A stretch of 64,000 bases of DNA from Desulfosarcina widdelii (GCF_009688965.1 NZ_AP021875.1:6014001-6078000); one strand, 5' to 3'. Numbered from the stretch's first letter, positions 34,251-43,447 are shown. Translations and numbers: made by a program. Notes: generated by a model from the letters alone, not told the origin.

Positions 34251-34283
34251 CCCCATTGCTCAACTGGGATGTCTTCTATAACG
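34251..34283 (+). promoter_or_regulatory. CCCCAT-N20-TATAACG promoter-like motif
   Basis: CCCCAT at 34251-34256, exactly 20 bp, then TATAACG at 34277-34283; 40 bp before the ATG of the orphan receiver gene. Confidence 0.6.
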
Positions 34284-34322
34284 TTGTAGGACAAGGGATA
34301 AAACCACTTGGTGAGAACAGCC

Positions 34323-34712
34323 ATGTCAAGCCGTCAAAAGATTTTGATTCTCGACCCCTCTCCGATCTTTCGTAATACACTGAAAGAGGTGATCCAGACC
34401 ACGCAGCCCCATGTGGATATCGACGAGGCCGGTGATGCCGAACAGGCCGAGAATATTCTCAGCCAACGACCCGTGGACGCGGTGTTTCTGGATATCGCCC
34501 TTCCCGGAAACAACGGTATCCCATTTATCGGCCGAATCAAGCGCCTGGTTCCACGGGCCTGCATTGTCGTCTTGAGCAGCCATGATTCGGCCGAGTACAA
34601 GGAAGCCTCGATTCAAAAAGGGGCCGATTATTTTATTTCCAAGGATCGCTCCGGCGGGTTGCGTCTGCTCGATGTCATCGATGAAGCCATTCGAGGACGA
34701 GAGATCGCCTGA
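34323..34712 (+). CDS. Single-domain response regulator (receiver only)
   Basis: The 129-residue protein is a stand-alone receiver. The acidic start is ILILDPSP, the phospho-acceptor Asp lies in AVFLDIALPG, the Thr/Ser switch is VVLSSHDS and the conserved Lys is in YFISKD. It can pass phosphate on or bind a partner but has no output domain. The ATG at 34323 has GGTGAG upstream; TTG 34308 or GTG 34311 are alternatives. It precedes a NarL-type regulator and histidine kinase, its likely partners, and has its own CCCCAT motif. Confidence 0.87.
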   Translation: MSSRQKILILDPSPIFRNTLKEVIQTTQPHVDIDEAGDAEQAENILSQRPVDAVFLDIALPGNNGIPFIGRIKRLVPRACIVVLSSHDSAEYKEASIQKGADYFISKDRSGGLRLLDVIDEAIRGREIA

Positions 34713-34859
34713 TATTGCAATCCGTGGTTGGATCGGGTTTGCCATTCAACCTGATTTGGGTTAAACTACGTCATCTACCATTGTAAACGGCATTGCTTTT
34801 TTCCTCTACCGGTTTTTCGACCGAAATGTCAGCGAACCAAACATCGGAAGGGCAACCCA

Positions 34860-35522
34860 TTGGACCGCAAGCATCATATTTTCATCGTCGAAGACCACCA
34901 GTTGTTTCGTGAAGGGCTTAAATCCATGCTGAACGGCCGGGAGGATTTCGAGGTCGTCGGGGAGGCGGAAGACGGCCTGGAAGCGGTGCGGAAAATTCGA
35001 AAGCTGAAGCCGGATCTGGTTTTGCTGGACCTTTCCATGCCCAAAATGGGCGGTATTTCCGTAATGAAAGAGGTCAAACGGGAATTGCCGGATACACGGA
35101 TTCTGGCGTTGACCATTCACGAGTCCGACCAGTATGTTCTGGAAGCGTTCGAAGCCGGAACCGACGGCTACTGCATCAAGGACGCCAGCCGGCAGGAACT
35201 GATACTCGCGGTGGACAGTGTACTGGCGGGCAAAACGTACATCAGTCCGGGCATTTCGGGTCAGGTCATGGAAGGATATATCACCGGAAGGAAAAAAATG
35301 AAAAAGCACTCCCGCTGGGATACCGTTACTCAACGGGAGCGGGAGGTGCTGAAGTTGCTGGCCGAAGGTCATACCAATAACGAGATTGCCGATTTTCTCA
35401 GCATCAGCGTCAAAACGGTGGAAAAACACCGTGCCAATCTGATCGGAAAGCTCGATCTGCATAATGTCGCCCAGTTGACATCTTACGCCATCGAAAAAGG
35501 GCTCATAGAGCCGAAAACCTGA
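34860..35522 (+). CDS. NarL/FixJ-type response regulator
   Basis: The 220-residue protein has a receiver (IFIVEDHQLF, phospho-acceptor Asp57 in LVLLDLSMP, Lys in YCIKDAS) and a LuxR-type winged-turn DNA-binding domain (LTQREREVLKLLAEG, NNEIADFLSISVKTVEKHRA). It is the transcription output for the histidine kinase encoded 29 bp downstream. The start is TTG at 34860 with GGAAGGG seven bases before it; no ATG lies near. Its targets are not visible here, but neighbouring genes under the shared motif are candidates. Confidence 0.92.
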   Translation: MDRKHHIFIVEDHQLFREGLKSMLNGREDFEVVGEAEDGLEAVRKIRKLKPDLVLLDLSMPKMGGISVMKEVKRELPDTRILALTIHESDQYVLEAFEAGTDGYCIKDASRQELILAVDSVLAGKTYISPGISGQVMEGYITGRKKMKKHSRWDTVTQREREVLKLLAEGHTNNEIADFLSISVKTVEKHRANLIGKLDLHNVAQLTSYAIEKGLIEPKT

Positions 35523-35551
35523 ACAGTTCGAAGTGCCGCACTGGCATTCCA

Positions 35552-36862
35552 ATGTCCTGGCAGGAAGTCTGCGTGGTGAAAACGTTCTTCCTTCCACCGG
35601 CTTGCCCTACCGGAGTAAAAGACCTGCTTATGCCCGAACCGATCCATCAAACTGTACCCGATGAGGGTGACGTCATCGATTTTAAAATCGAAGCCCCTTA
35701 TTTTCAGGCACTTTACAACGCTCCCGTGCCGGTTCTCATTACCCGGGAGGACAGTCGGCTACTTTTGATCAACCGGGCCATTCAGGAGGCGACGGGGTTT
35801 TCAGTTAAAAATCTTGCGACGATTCGGGACTGGGTTGAAAGACTCCAGGTAAAGTGTACGGAGGGGAACGAGAATCCTTTCGCCGATCTTTTCGAACCGG
35901 AAGGAACATTGCGGCCCTCTCGCGTAACGGTCAGAACAAAAAGCGGCGAGACATTGATATGGGAGCTGTTCAATGCACCCCTGGGCCGTATGGCCGAGGG
36001 CCAGCGCCTGGTCATCACGATTGCCTCGGATGTAACCGAGAAGATCAATCACCAGCAGCATCTGGAAAATGTGATGGATCAACTCGAAAAGGAAGTGTCC
36101 AGACGGACCCGGGACCTGAATTTAACCATCGAGGCGCTGGAAAAGGAGATTGCCGAGAAAAATCGCATGAGCGATGCCTTGACCCTTTCCCGGGAACGAT
36201 TGACACAGATGTCCCGACGCACCTTGCACGCGCTGGAAGCGGACCGACGAACGGTATCCAAAGAATTGCACGACAGCATCGGCGCCAGCCTTGCGGCCAT
36301 CAAATTCAGCCTCGAAGAAAAAGAGATGAAACGGGATCATAACGATGGTCGGCTGGAAGATTCACTGGAACAGGAAATCGCTTATCTTCTATCGACAATT
36401 AAAGAGACCAAGCGTATTTCCGCCAACCTGCGCCCCACGACCCTCGACGACCTGGGACTGATGGCCACCATCCAGTGGTATCTGAGGCAGTTTCAGCGCA
36501 TGTACGGTAATATCCGCGTCGATTATTCCGCAGCCATCACCGAAGACGATGTTCCCGAACCGATGAAAATCATCATCTACCGCATCATTCAGGAAGGGCT
36601 CAGCAATGCCGAAAAGCACAGCGAAGCTCAATCGGTTCGCCTGCGCATGGAATTCGCCGACGAAAGGCGATCCATTTCCCTGCTCATCGAGGATGACGGC
36701 CGGGGATTCGATGTGAAAAAGGCGATTTCCAAAACAGACCCTTTGAGCGGGTACGGTCTGACCGCCATGCGAGAACGCTGTGAGATCTTCGGCGGCTCCT
36801 TTCGCATCGAATCCCGGATGGGTGAGGGGACCCGGATCCATGCAATTCTTCCCGTAAAATGA
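35552..36862 (+). CDS. PAS-domain histidine kinase, NarX-like catalytic core, soluble
   Basis: The 436-residue kinase has a PAS domain (about 50-160, YFQALYNAPVPVLIT) with a signalling helix, then a dimerisation domain with the phospho-acceptor His in SKELHDSIGASLAAIKF. An ATPase domain (IIQEGLSNAEKH, IEDDGRGFDV, GYGLTAMRER) completes the HisKA_3/HATPase_c core. It has no membrane helix, so it must sense a cytoplasmic signal through PAS. Start choice is uncertain: ATG 35552, or GTG 35573 which has AGGAAG at good spacing. It should phosphorylate the NarL-type regulator just upstream. Confidence 0.9.
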   Translation: MSWQEVCVVKTFFLPPACPTGVKDLLMPEPIHQTVPDEGDVIDFKIEAPYFQALYNAPVPVLITREDSRLLLINRAIQEATGFSVKNLATIRDWVERLQVKCTEGNENPFADLFEPEGTLRPSRVTVRTKSGETLIWELFNAPLGRMAEGQRLVITIASDVTEKINHQQHLENVMDQLEKEVSRRTRDLNLTIEALEKEIAEKNRMSDALTLSRERLTQMSRRTLHALEADRRTVSKELHDSIGASLAAIKFSLEEKEMKRDHNDGRLEDSLEQEIAYLLSTIKETKRISANLRPTTLDDLGLMATIQWYLRQFQRMYGNIRVDYSAAITEDDVPEPMKIIIYRIIQEGLSNAEKHSEAQSVRLRMEFADERRSISLLIEDDGRGFDVKKAISKTDPLSGYGLTAMRERCEIFGGSFRIESRMGEGTRIHAILPVK

Positions 36863-36894
36863 TACCGATCTAGTTTTTTTATAAGGAGAAAAAC

Positions 36895-37437
36895 ATGACA
36901 TCTTTTTTCAATCGCATCGTGTTGTCCGCAAGATTGAATCCAGGCATTTATGAAGAGGTTGAAGCGGACCGGAGCGCCATGGGGCAAGCGATAGCCGTGG
37001 TGATCTTGTCCAGTGTGGCCGCCGGTATCGGCAGCCTGCGTTATGTGGGAACGTCAGGCCTTGTATTGGGGACGCTTTCCGCCTTGCTGGGCTGGTTCAT
37101 TTGGGCGGGCATCACCTACTTCGTGGGCACCCGACTTTTGCCGGTGCCCGAAACACGCGCCGACTATAGCGAATTGCTACGTACCATTGGATTCGCCAGT
37201 TCTCCCGGGATCATCAGAATCCTGGGTTTCGTCCCCGGATTGATGAACACGGTCTTCTTCGTCGCCGGTATCTGGATGCTTCTGGCCATGGTGATCGCCG
37301 TTCGCCAGGCCCTGGATTACCAGAGCACCTGGCGGGCAGTGGGCGTTTGTCTGATCGGCTGGATCATCCAGGCAGTCGTGATCGCATTGTTCTTCAATTT
37401 TGCCGGTATTTCTCCGGTCGAACAAGGCGCTGTCTGA
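36895..37437 (+). CDS. YIP1-family membrane protein
   Basis: The 180-residue protein has about five membrane helices (for example AIAVVILSSVAAGIGSL, LVLGTLSALLGWFIWAGITY and GVCLIGWIIQAVVIALFF) in the arrangement of the YIP1 family, with the PETRADYSELLRTIGFASSP loop. Function in bacteria is unknown. AAGGAG precedes the ATG at 36895. It directly follows the histidine kinase by 32 bp and may be regulated with it. Confidence 0.85.
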   Translation: MTSFFNRIVLSARLNPGIYEEVEADRSAMGQAIAVVILSSVAAGIGSLRYVGTSGLVLGTLSALLGWFIWAGITYFVGTRLLPVPETRADYSELLRTIGFASSPGIIRILGFVPGLMNTVFFVAGIWMLLAMVIAVRQALDYQSTWRAVGVCLIGWIIQAVVIALFFNFAGISPVEQGAV

Positions 37438-37505
37438 GGCGCCGTCCAATTATTAAACAGTCGAGAAGAGACAAACCCATTTTTTCAAAGGGAAAAGAGG
37501 AGCCC

Positions 37506-37727
37506 ATGAAGCCTGTGGTGACCCTGCAACTGGAAGAAGACACCGTTCGATTCACACCCGATGGCAGCATCGCTGTTGTCGATGCCATTGGTGCATTGAG
37601 TCAATCCCCGCGTCCGGAAATGATCTGGAACGCCCTGAGGCGTGATCATCCGGAAGCTGCAAGTCTTTGTGCTGACTTCAAGTTTTCCGGCGATCAGGCC
37701 GCTTCGGTGGCTGATAGCGAAAGCTGA
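37506..37727 (+). CDS. Small hypothetical protein
   Basis: The 73-residue protein (MKPVVTLQLEEDTVRFTPDG) has a strand-rich first half followed by a helix (PRPEMIWNALRRDHPEAASL). It has no family that I know. The ATG at 37506 follows GAGGAG and comes after the YIP1 gene by 68 bp, which suggests one operon with the two-component system. Confidence 0.65.
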   Translation: MKPVVTLQLEEDTVRFTPDGSIAVVDAIGALSQSPRPEMIWNALRRDHPEAASLCADFKFSGDQAASVADSES

Positions 37728-37817
37728 GAAGTGATTCAGGCGCTTCTTTTGGATCATCTGTTGGAGACCGATCCAGATTGATTCCGCTTTTTGCCCCTAT
37801 TCATTGCCGGTAGGGAT

Positions 37818-39224
37818 TCAGACGCGCAAGGTGCCTTCAAGGCTGCGATGAGGTTCCATATCATATGTTCCATCGTTTTCGTTGAGAAGTTCGACCCCGC
37901 CTTTCAGCCGAACATCGTTCCCGAAACGAATGTCTCCATCGATAGTCAAGGATTCGCACTCCAATAAGGACGGCGCCCCGCAGGGAAAGCGATACTCGAA
38001 CTGGTCGATGGACTTGTAGTATGCCGGGTCCAGACGGATCTGCACGCGCCGGTCGGTTTTGCGCTTTGGGTTGGGAACCAGCCGGTACCGGCTGGTGAGT
38101 ACGTAGTGATCCGAACGGAGGGCAAGCAGGTCGTTGGTGGATTTTACCGGGATGAAACGCCTACGGGGAACGCGAATCGCACCGACCTTGTCGAATACCG
38201 AAATCGCGGCGCCCACGGCCGTTTCCAGTTGGTAAACCGGCAGTGAATCCGGATCCCTGGGATCCAAAGTCTTGCGGTTGCGGATCATGGGCAGTCCCAG
38301 AATCCCTTTTTTGCGTGCCAGGATTTTTTTAAGGGCAGGCAGATGAATCCAGACATTGTTGGTGTTGAAGAACTTATGGCGCCGGATGTCCTGAAAAGTC
38401 CTGACGTCGGCTTCGGGTGTCTGGGCAATTTCGCGCAGCACCAGTCCGCCCGATTTCATTCTGGCCAGATGACCGCCCTTCTTGTCCGCGTCGGTGCGGT
38501 CGGCCGCCTCCATCATGAAGGACAAGCCGCTTTCAACGAAATATCCCAAAATGGCCGGATCCAGCACAGCTCCCAGATTGTCGGCATTGGATACGAATGC
38601 GTACGCGTAGCCGGCCTTGAGCAAACGGTCGAGCATGCCGCTGGACAGTAAGGCGGGATACAGATCCCCATGTCCCGGTGGACACCACTCCAGGTGCGGG
38701 TTGTCGGCGTGATGCATCGGCCCCAGGTCCCGTGCCGACACTTTGGGGATTTTGTGCTGCAGAAAATCCAGAGGGACCGGCTGCCTTTTCAAATGGGAAT
38801 AGCCGGAAAGCGCTTTCCGCGTGTCGTCCTGGGTCGAAAAACTGTTCATGAAAATCACCGGTGGTTCTGCATCCAGTGCAAGGGCCTGACGGACGATGAT
38901 GTCCAGAAAACTCAAGCCATTTTTAACCTGTAGCAGGCTTTTGGCCTTTTGCATGCCCATGCTTGTACCCAGGCCGCCATTGAGCTTGATGATGGCCGCC
39001 CGATGCATGGCCCGTTCACCGGCGGCGACCCGTTGGTCTGTGCCCAGTTTTTCCATTTCGGGGAGGGTTTCGATCGGTTCGATTTCCGTTTCCGGAAGGT
39101 TGCCGGTCTGCCCTGCCACCAACTGGTCGTAGTAATGTTTGAAATGGTCGATGACAAGCTGTGGCAGGTTCTCGTCCTGCATTTTCCTGAATAGCGGTTC
39201 GAATCCTTTGTCTCTTCGTCCCAT
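37818..39224 (-). CDS. UTP-glucose-1-phosphate uridylyltransferase-like enzyme, UDPGP family
   Basis: The 468-residue enzyme belongs to the eukaryote-like UDPGP family, unlike bacterial GalU. It has the nucleotide loop IKLNGGLGTSMGM, the uridine and sugar motif EWCPPGHGDLYPAL, FVSNADNLGA, and the later NTNNVWIHL. It should form UDP-glucose (or a related UDP-sugar) for envelope polysaccharides or compatible solutes. AAAGGAAC precedes the ATG at 39224, which decides against an earlier start. It has its own CCCCAT promoter motif reading leftward, next to the antiporter's motif reading right. Confidence 0.93.
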   Translation of the reverse strand: MGRRDKGFEPLFRKMQDENLPQLVIDHFKHYYDQLVAGQTGNLPETEIEPIETLPEMEKLGTDQRVAAGERAMHRAAIIKLNGGLGTSMGMQKAKSLLQVKNGLSFLDIIVRQALALDAEPPVIFMNSFSTQDDTRKALSGYSHLKRQPVPLDFLQHKIPKVSARDLGPMHHADNPHLEWCPPGHGDLYPALLSSGMLDRLLKAGYAYAFVSNADNLGAVLDPAILGYFVESGLSFMMEAADRTDADKKGGHLARMKSGGLVLREIAQTPEADVRTFQDIRRHKFFNTNNVWIHLPALKKILARKKGILGLPMIRNRKTLDPRDPDSLPVYQLETAVGAAISVFDKVGAIRVPRRRFIPVKSTNDLLALRSDHYVLTSRYRLVPNPKRKTDRRVQIRLDPAYYKSIDQFEYRFPCGAPSLLECESLTIDGDIRFGNDVRLKGGVELLNENDGTYDMEPHRSLEGTLRV

Positions 39225-39296
39225 GTCCGTTCCTTTCTGCATAGAATCAATGGCCGCACCGAAAAAAACGTATTTTCCCCGTGATGATAACGGTAA

Positions 39297-39328
39297 CGTA
39301 TATCGGACCATGCGTTGACCGTATGGGG
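39297..39328 (-). promoter_or_regulatory. CCCCAT-N18-GATATACG promoter-like motif, minus strand
   Basis: On the minus strand CCCCAT lies at 39328-39323 and GATATACG at 39304-39297, 73 bp before the uridylyltransferase start. The spacer is 18, or 20 to the TATACG part. Confidence 0.5.
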
Positions 39329-39447
39329 CATTGACCGTAATTCGCGTAATTCGGGCAGGTATATCGGTTCCCTTTCCTGATACAATTCTTTCAACAGCTC
39401 AGTATCGGACTTTTTACACCCTTACTTTTCCTTACATACCGAGCATA

Positions 39448-39482
39448 CCCCATTAACAACCTCAGTCGAACCGGGATAGAAT
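39448..39482 (+). promoter_or_regulatory. CCCCAT-N21-GATAGAAT promoter-like motif
   Basis: CCCCAT at 39448-39453 and GATAGAAT at 39475-39482, 129 bp before the antiporter start. It faces away from the uridylyltransferase motif 120 bp to its left. Confidence 0.6.
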
Positions 39483-39610
39483 AAACAGATTATTGAGTAA
39501 GCTTGAGAAATACGCGTGAACAATTCGACCTATATTTTCGATTTATCGGAAACGCTGTCTTCACCGCGGTAGGGACTCGCGCAAAAGACAGAAAGGAATG
39601 AGGCCAAATA

Positions 39611-40837
39611 ATGGAAATCCTGTATGTTTTACTGATACTTTTAGTGATCACACGCGCTTTCGGAGAAGTTTCCGTTCGTCTGGGGCAACCGGCACTGGTC
39701 GGAGAACTTCTGGCAGGCATTGCCTTAGGTGCCGTCATCCGACTTTCGCCGGATGGCTTTCCGGTGATGCATGGCATCGTCGATGATGAGGTCTTCACGG
39801 CCATTACCGACTTGGGTATATTCTTCCTGATGCTCATGGCGGGACTTGAAATGCGGCCAAAGGAACTGGCAGAACAGTCCAAAGGGGCCATGTTTATTGC
39901 TCTGGGCGGATTGATGATCCCCCTCTTGGCTGGATTTTCAATCGGCTGGATGTTCCTTCCACCTTCCGATGTCCGTTTGGCCCAGGCCCTTTTCATCGGT
40001 ACGGCGCTATCCATAACCGCCGTTCCGGTGGCTGCCAAGGTGCTGATGGACCTTGACCAGCTGGGATCAACCGCCGGTAAGATGATCATCTCCGCCGCGA
40101 TTGTGGACGATATCCTGGGCCTGCTGCTATTGGCCGTCTTGACCGCCGTCATCCAGACCGGAGAGATGCCGGATGCAGCGGGTTTGCTGTGGCTGGGCGG
40201 GCAGATCGCACTGTTTCTGGTCATCGTGACAACGATCGGACGCTACGTTTTGCCTTATCTGGAAAATGCATTTAAGAGCAGCATGAGTGAAGAGTTCGAA
40301 TTCAGTATACTGCTGGTTGTGGCTCTCGGTTTTGCCGTGCTTGCGGAAATGCTGCATATGCATTTTATTCTGGGAGCCTTCGCGGCCGGCCTTTTCTTTA
40401 CCAAGCGCACCCTGCCGGAAGCGATGTATCGGGCGGTGAAGCAGCGTACGTCGGGAATCACAACGGGTTTCCTGGCGCCGATCTTTTTTGCCTCCATCGG
40501 ATTGCACCTGGATCTGGCCGCATTTTCCAACATCCCCCTGTTTTTGGCAATCCTTATTGCCGTCGCCATCGGCTGCAAGCTGATCGGCGCAGGTCTGCCG
40601 GCCTATTGGGTGGGGCTGTCCGCCAGGCATTCGCTGGTTGTCGGGATCGGTATGAGCGGCCGGGGGGCGGTGGAACTGATCATCGCGGATATCGCCCTGC
40701 GGGCCGGTCTCTTTTCTCAGCCGACGCCCGCGCCGGCCATCGTGGCCAATCTGTTTTCAGCCATCGTCATTATGGCCGTCGTCACCACCTTGATGACACC
40801 CATCGGTCTGCGTCTGGTCCTGGACCGAGATGGATGA
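39611..40837 (+). CDS. Cation:proton antiporter, CPA2 family
   Basis: The 408-residue protein has about 12 helices and the CPA2 pattern: GQPALVGELLAGIALG, a first discontinuous helix, GTALSITAVPVAAKVLMDL, SAAIVDDILGLLLLAV with the paired Asp residues of the ion site, and GMSGRGAVELIIADIAL. It should exchange Na+ or K+ for H+, serving pH or ion balance in stress. No TrkA-N domain is attached. AAGGAATG precedes the ATG at 39611. The MarC-like gene follows after 20 bp. Confidence 0.93.
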   Translation: MEILYVLLILLVITRAFGEVSVRLGQPALVGELLAGIALGAVIRLSPDGFPVMHGIVDDEVFTAITDLGIFFLMLMAGLEMRPKELAEQSKGAMFIALGGLMIPLLAGFSIGWMFLPPSDVRLAQALFIGTALSITAVPVAAKVLMDLDQLGSTAGKMIISAAIVDDILGLLLLAVLTAVIQTGEMPDAAGLLWLGGQIALFLVIVTTIGRYVLPYLENAFKSSMSEEFEFSILLVVALGFAVLAEMLHMHFILGAFAAGLFFTKRTLPEAMYRAVKQRTSGITTGFLAPIFFASIGLHLDLAAFSNIPLFLAILIAVAIGCKLIGAGLPAYWVGLSARHSLVVGIGMSGRGAVELIIADIALRAGLFSQPTPAPAIVANLFSAIVIMAVVTTLMTPIGLRLVLDRDG

Positions 40838-40857
40838 AAGGGATAGGAAAACCATAG

Positions 40858-41601
40858 ATGCAATGGGCAACTACGGCTTTTGGCCGATTGCCTGACATCG
40901 GAAATGGGTGCATGGCAATGAGTGTCGATTGGGATCTGATTTCAAATTTCGCCATCGCGATGCTGGCGATCATCAACCCGGTAGAGAAGATTCCTCTCTG
41001 GATCAAGGCGTCACAGGGCGGCAAGAGCCGGTTTCAATGGTTTCTGGCCGCACTGATCATTCTATCCTGTGCCCTGATCCTGTTGATATTTCTCTGGTTC
41101 GGCCAGTACCTGCTGCTGAAGCTGAAAATCGATCTCGCCAGCTTCAAAATTGGCGGTGGTTTGATTCTGCTGCAGTTTGGTTTCAGCATGCTGAAGGGCA
41201 GGGCGGTCCAGCTCGAAGATGACGAGCCGCAGGCCTCTGAAGCGCTCAAAGAACGGGTATTGAAGCGATACAGCCAGGTGTTCATTCCCATTGGCGTACC
41301 GGTAATCGCCGGACCCGGGGCCATTACAACCGTCATCATCTACGGGTATCAAAGTCGTTCACTGCAGACGGACCTTCTTTTAAGCCTCACTGTAATCGGT
41401 GTGCTGGCGATTTTGTACCTCATCCTGCTGGTCAGTCCCATTATCAGAAAAATCATCGGCGATCTTCCGCTCAACCTGATTTCAAGGGTCTTCGGAATGA
41501 TCCTGATCGCTATTGCCGTGCAATTCATGGTCGAAGGGCTGGCTGCCGTCTTTCCGGGATGGATTGCACCCGGTCCTTGGCCGGCCGCCGGAAAATTGTG
41601 A
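40858..41601 (+). CDS. MarC-family integral membrane protein
   Basis: The 247-residue protein has about six helices and the family's AIINPVEKIPLWI start and PIGVPVIAGPGAITTVIIYG segment. MarC proteins are conserved but lack an agreed function; they do not confer multiple antibiotic resistance in E. coli. Start ATG 40858 gives an extra 18 soluble residues; ATG 40912 or 40918 would place the first helix at the N-terminus as usual. It is in one operon with the antiporter. Confidence 0.9.
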   Translation: MQWATTAFGRLPDIGNGCMAMSVDWDLISNFAIAMLAIINPVEKIPLWIKASQGGKSRFQWFLAALIILSCALILLIFLWFGQYLLLKLKIDLASFKIGGGLILLQFGFSMLKGRAVQLEDDEPQASEALKERVLKRYSQVFIPIGVPVIAGPGAITTVIIYGYQSRSLQTDLLLSLTVIGVLAILYLILLVSPIIRKIIGDLPLNLISRVFGMILIAIAVQFMVEGLAAVFPGWIAPGPWPAAGKL

Positions 41602-41674
41602 ATCAACGCAAATCTCAGATTCTTTCCGAAATGAACCGCTTATGACACCTTTCCCTTATGAGATACATGATCGA

Positions 41675-41708
41675 CCCCATGGCATCGGTCGGTCAGGCAT
41701 GCTAAATT
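41675..41708 (+). promoter_or_regulatory. CCCCAT-N20-GCTAAATT promoter-like motif
   Basis: CCCCAT at 41675-41680, exactly 20 bp, then GCTAAATT at 41701-41708, identical in box and spacing to the motif at 30605; 88 bp before the ATG at 41796. Confidence 0.65.
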
Positions 41709-41795
41709 TAAAATAAAATGAATGTGATGGTAATTTTCGAATGTCTCATCATGTTGCACAGGAGTTGAATCACCCAAAAAAATGAAGGGGGTAAT

Positions 41796-42053
41796 ATGTT
41801 AACCCGTGAAGCGCTTTGTCTGCACATCCGAGAATTGTATCCCGATATCGGTGCCTGTGGAATCGATGTCAACGTGGAGCACGACGATCAGAATGACCGC
41901 TGGACCGTCTATCTCAGGAAAGACGGGAAGCAGCTCAAGACATATCTTGAACCTGGAGATGCCGAAGGGTGCATGCAAGGAAAACAGTGCGTCAGTTTAG
42001 GAATTGAGATCAACCAGCTGAAGGACAGCATCGATCGGATGCCGAGCCGGTAG
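41796..42053 (+). CDS. Small conserved-looking cytoplasmic protein
   Basis: The 85-residue protein (MLTREALCLHIRELYPDIGA) reads as a helix followed by three strands (IDVNVEHDDQNDRWTVYLRK) and a helix; three Cys residues occur (CGIDV, GCMQGKQC). Family unknown. GGGGG lies upstream of the ATG at 41796. A CCCCAT motif with a perfect 20-bp spacer precedes it, so it is a strong candidate for the same regulon. It converges with the DUF4010 remnant. Confidence 0.75.
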   Translation: MLTREALCLHIRELYPDIGACGIDVNVEHDDQNDRWTVYLRKDGKQLKTYLEPGDAEGCMQGKQCVSLGIEINQLKDSIDRMPSR

Positions 42054-42066
42054 TTTTTCGATCCGC

Positions 42067-42405
42067 TTACAGGAAAATGAGGAGTGCCGGCAGTGCGATG
42101 CAGGAGAAGCAGAGCATCGTCATTCTGAGCATCTTGATGTCTCCGATGAAGGCGACAATCGCCAGTTTGAAAGCCAGGTTGGCGACAAAGGCGATGAGTA
42201 TGCTGATTCCCGCCTGGTACAGACCAAGCACATCTTTTCCGGCCAGCCGGGAGTTAGAAAGCGTTATCACATCCACATCGGTCAGTCCTGAAATCAAAGC
42301 GACATCATAGACGCCTTTCTCGCCGGAAATTTCCTTTCCGGCGGAGACCGATACCAGGACCACAGCATAGATCAACCCGAACAGAAGGGCCTTTTTTAAC
42401 TCTGC
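42067..42405 (-). pseudogene. C-terminal remnant of a DUF4010 (MgtC/SapB-type) membrane protein
   Basis: A 112-codon open frame reads ELKKALLFGLIYAVVLVSVS, then GVYDVALISGLTDVDVITLS and helices to the C-terminus. This is the end of DUF4010 proteins, which normally exceed 400 residues and follow an MgtC-like N-terminus. The upstream three quarters are absent. It begins immediately after, and in frame with, the TAG stop of the tandem universal stress protein, so a deletion or recombination appears to have joined the two. Probably not expressed alone. Confidence 0.75.
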
Positions 42406-43335
42406 CTATATTGAAATGTCTTCAAGGGATCTTAAACCTTCCGGGTCCGTGATCGAAATCACCGGACAAGCGGAACGAAAGGAAACCCGTTCCACGGCAT
42501 TGCCTGGATACCATTTGCCCTTCTTTTCTTTGGTGTGCGAGCCCATCACAATCAGATCGGCGTCTGATTTTTCGGCGCATCTCAGGATTTCCTCATGGGG
42601 CAGGGCACCACCCCACACACGATACTCATGATCCACGCCCCGGATCTCGTCGTGGCAGAAATCCCGGAGGCGTCGATTGGCGGATTTTACATCCGCTTCG
42701 TAGTTATCCTGGGAGTACCGGGTGTCCGGAGGAACCGGTACCATGTGGAATAGCGTCGCCTTTGCCTTGAGGGTACGGGACAGCCGGGCGGCAAACCGAA
42801 GCGCACTTTTGCACGACATCGAGAAATCGATGCCCACCAGAATCCGTTTGAATTTCAGTTGCTCCGTGGAGGTGGGTCGGTTCACGATCATCACCGGGCA
42901 TCTTTCCCACATGAGCACCCCCTCCACGCTGCTCCCGATGTTAACGGAGACCCGAACAACACCCTTTTCTTCGGCTCTGGAGGAATGCGGCCCCATGACG
43001 ATCAAGTCGGCGCGGATGCGGCTTGCATACCGGCTTATTTCGTGCCATGGAAGCCCGATGGCGACCTCGATATGGCACGTTTCGCCATCCGGCAGTTCTC
43101 CGGCGCAGCTTTCGGAGATCTGTTTCCTGACGTTCTTCCGGTAGTCCGACGTAGCCGGCATCTCTTCTCCTGTTCGATAATGCTGCACGATATCCCGATT
43201 TTTCCTCGAAGCGGACTCGAGGACATGGATGATATGCAGTTTTGCGCCGTTTGCATCCGCCAGTCGAGCAGCGGTCACCACTGCAGCATCCTGAACCGAG
43301 ACTCTGTCCGTTGCAGCCAATACGTTGGTAAACAT
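42406..43335 (-). CDS. Tandem universal stress protein (two Usp domains)
   Basis: The 309-residue protein has two Usp domains: residues 1-150 (MFTNVLAATDRVSVQDAAVV, ending LIVMGPHSS...MWERCPVMIV) and 165-300 (FKRILVGIDFSMSCKSALRF, ending LIVMGSHTKEKKGKWYPGNA). The first keeps GSS but lacks the full ATP signature; the second reads GNAVERV. AAAGGAG precedes ATG 43335, which rules out the longer frame starting at 43617. Its stop is shared in frame with a DUF4010 fragment downstream. Confidence 0.92.
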   Translation of the reverse strand: MFTNVLAATDRVSVQDAAVVTAARLADANGAKLHIIHVLESASRKNRDIVQHYRTGEEMPATSDYRKNVRKQISESCAGELPDGETCHIEVAIGLPWHEISRYASRIRADLIVMGPHSSRAEEKGVVRVSVNIGSSVEGVLMWERCPVMIVNRPTSTEQLKFKRILVGIDFSMSCKSALRFAARLSRTLKAKATLFHMVPVPPDTRYSQDNYEADVKSANRRLRDFCHDEIRGVDHEYRVWGGALPHEEILRCAEKSDADLIVMGSHTKEKKGKWYPGNAVERVSFRSACPVISITDPEGLRSLEDISI

Positions 43336-43447
43336 AAAATCTCCTTTATCGGGTAGGTTGTGCCAACCCCATCGTTCCAGTAGAACACTGCGGCGGTACC
43401 CCTGGCGCCTTGGCACCGAATCGCCCCGGTTTTTGCAGCGTTGGGGT

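Noticed and set aside
43336..43447. Possible sigma-54 site (TTGGCAC) before the tandem universal stress gene
   Set aside because: The downstream TTGC half is absent at the required spacing (reads ACCCG), so it is not a credible -24/-12 promoter.
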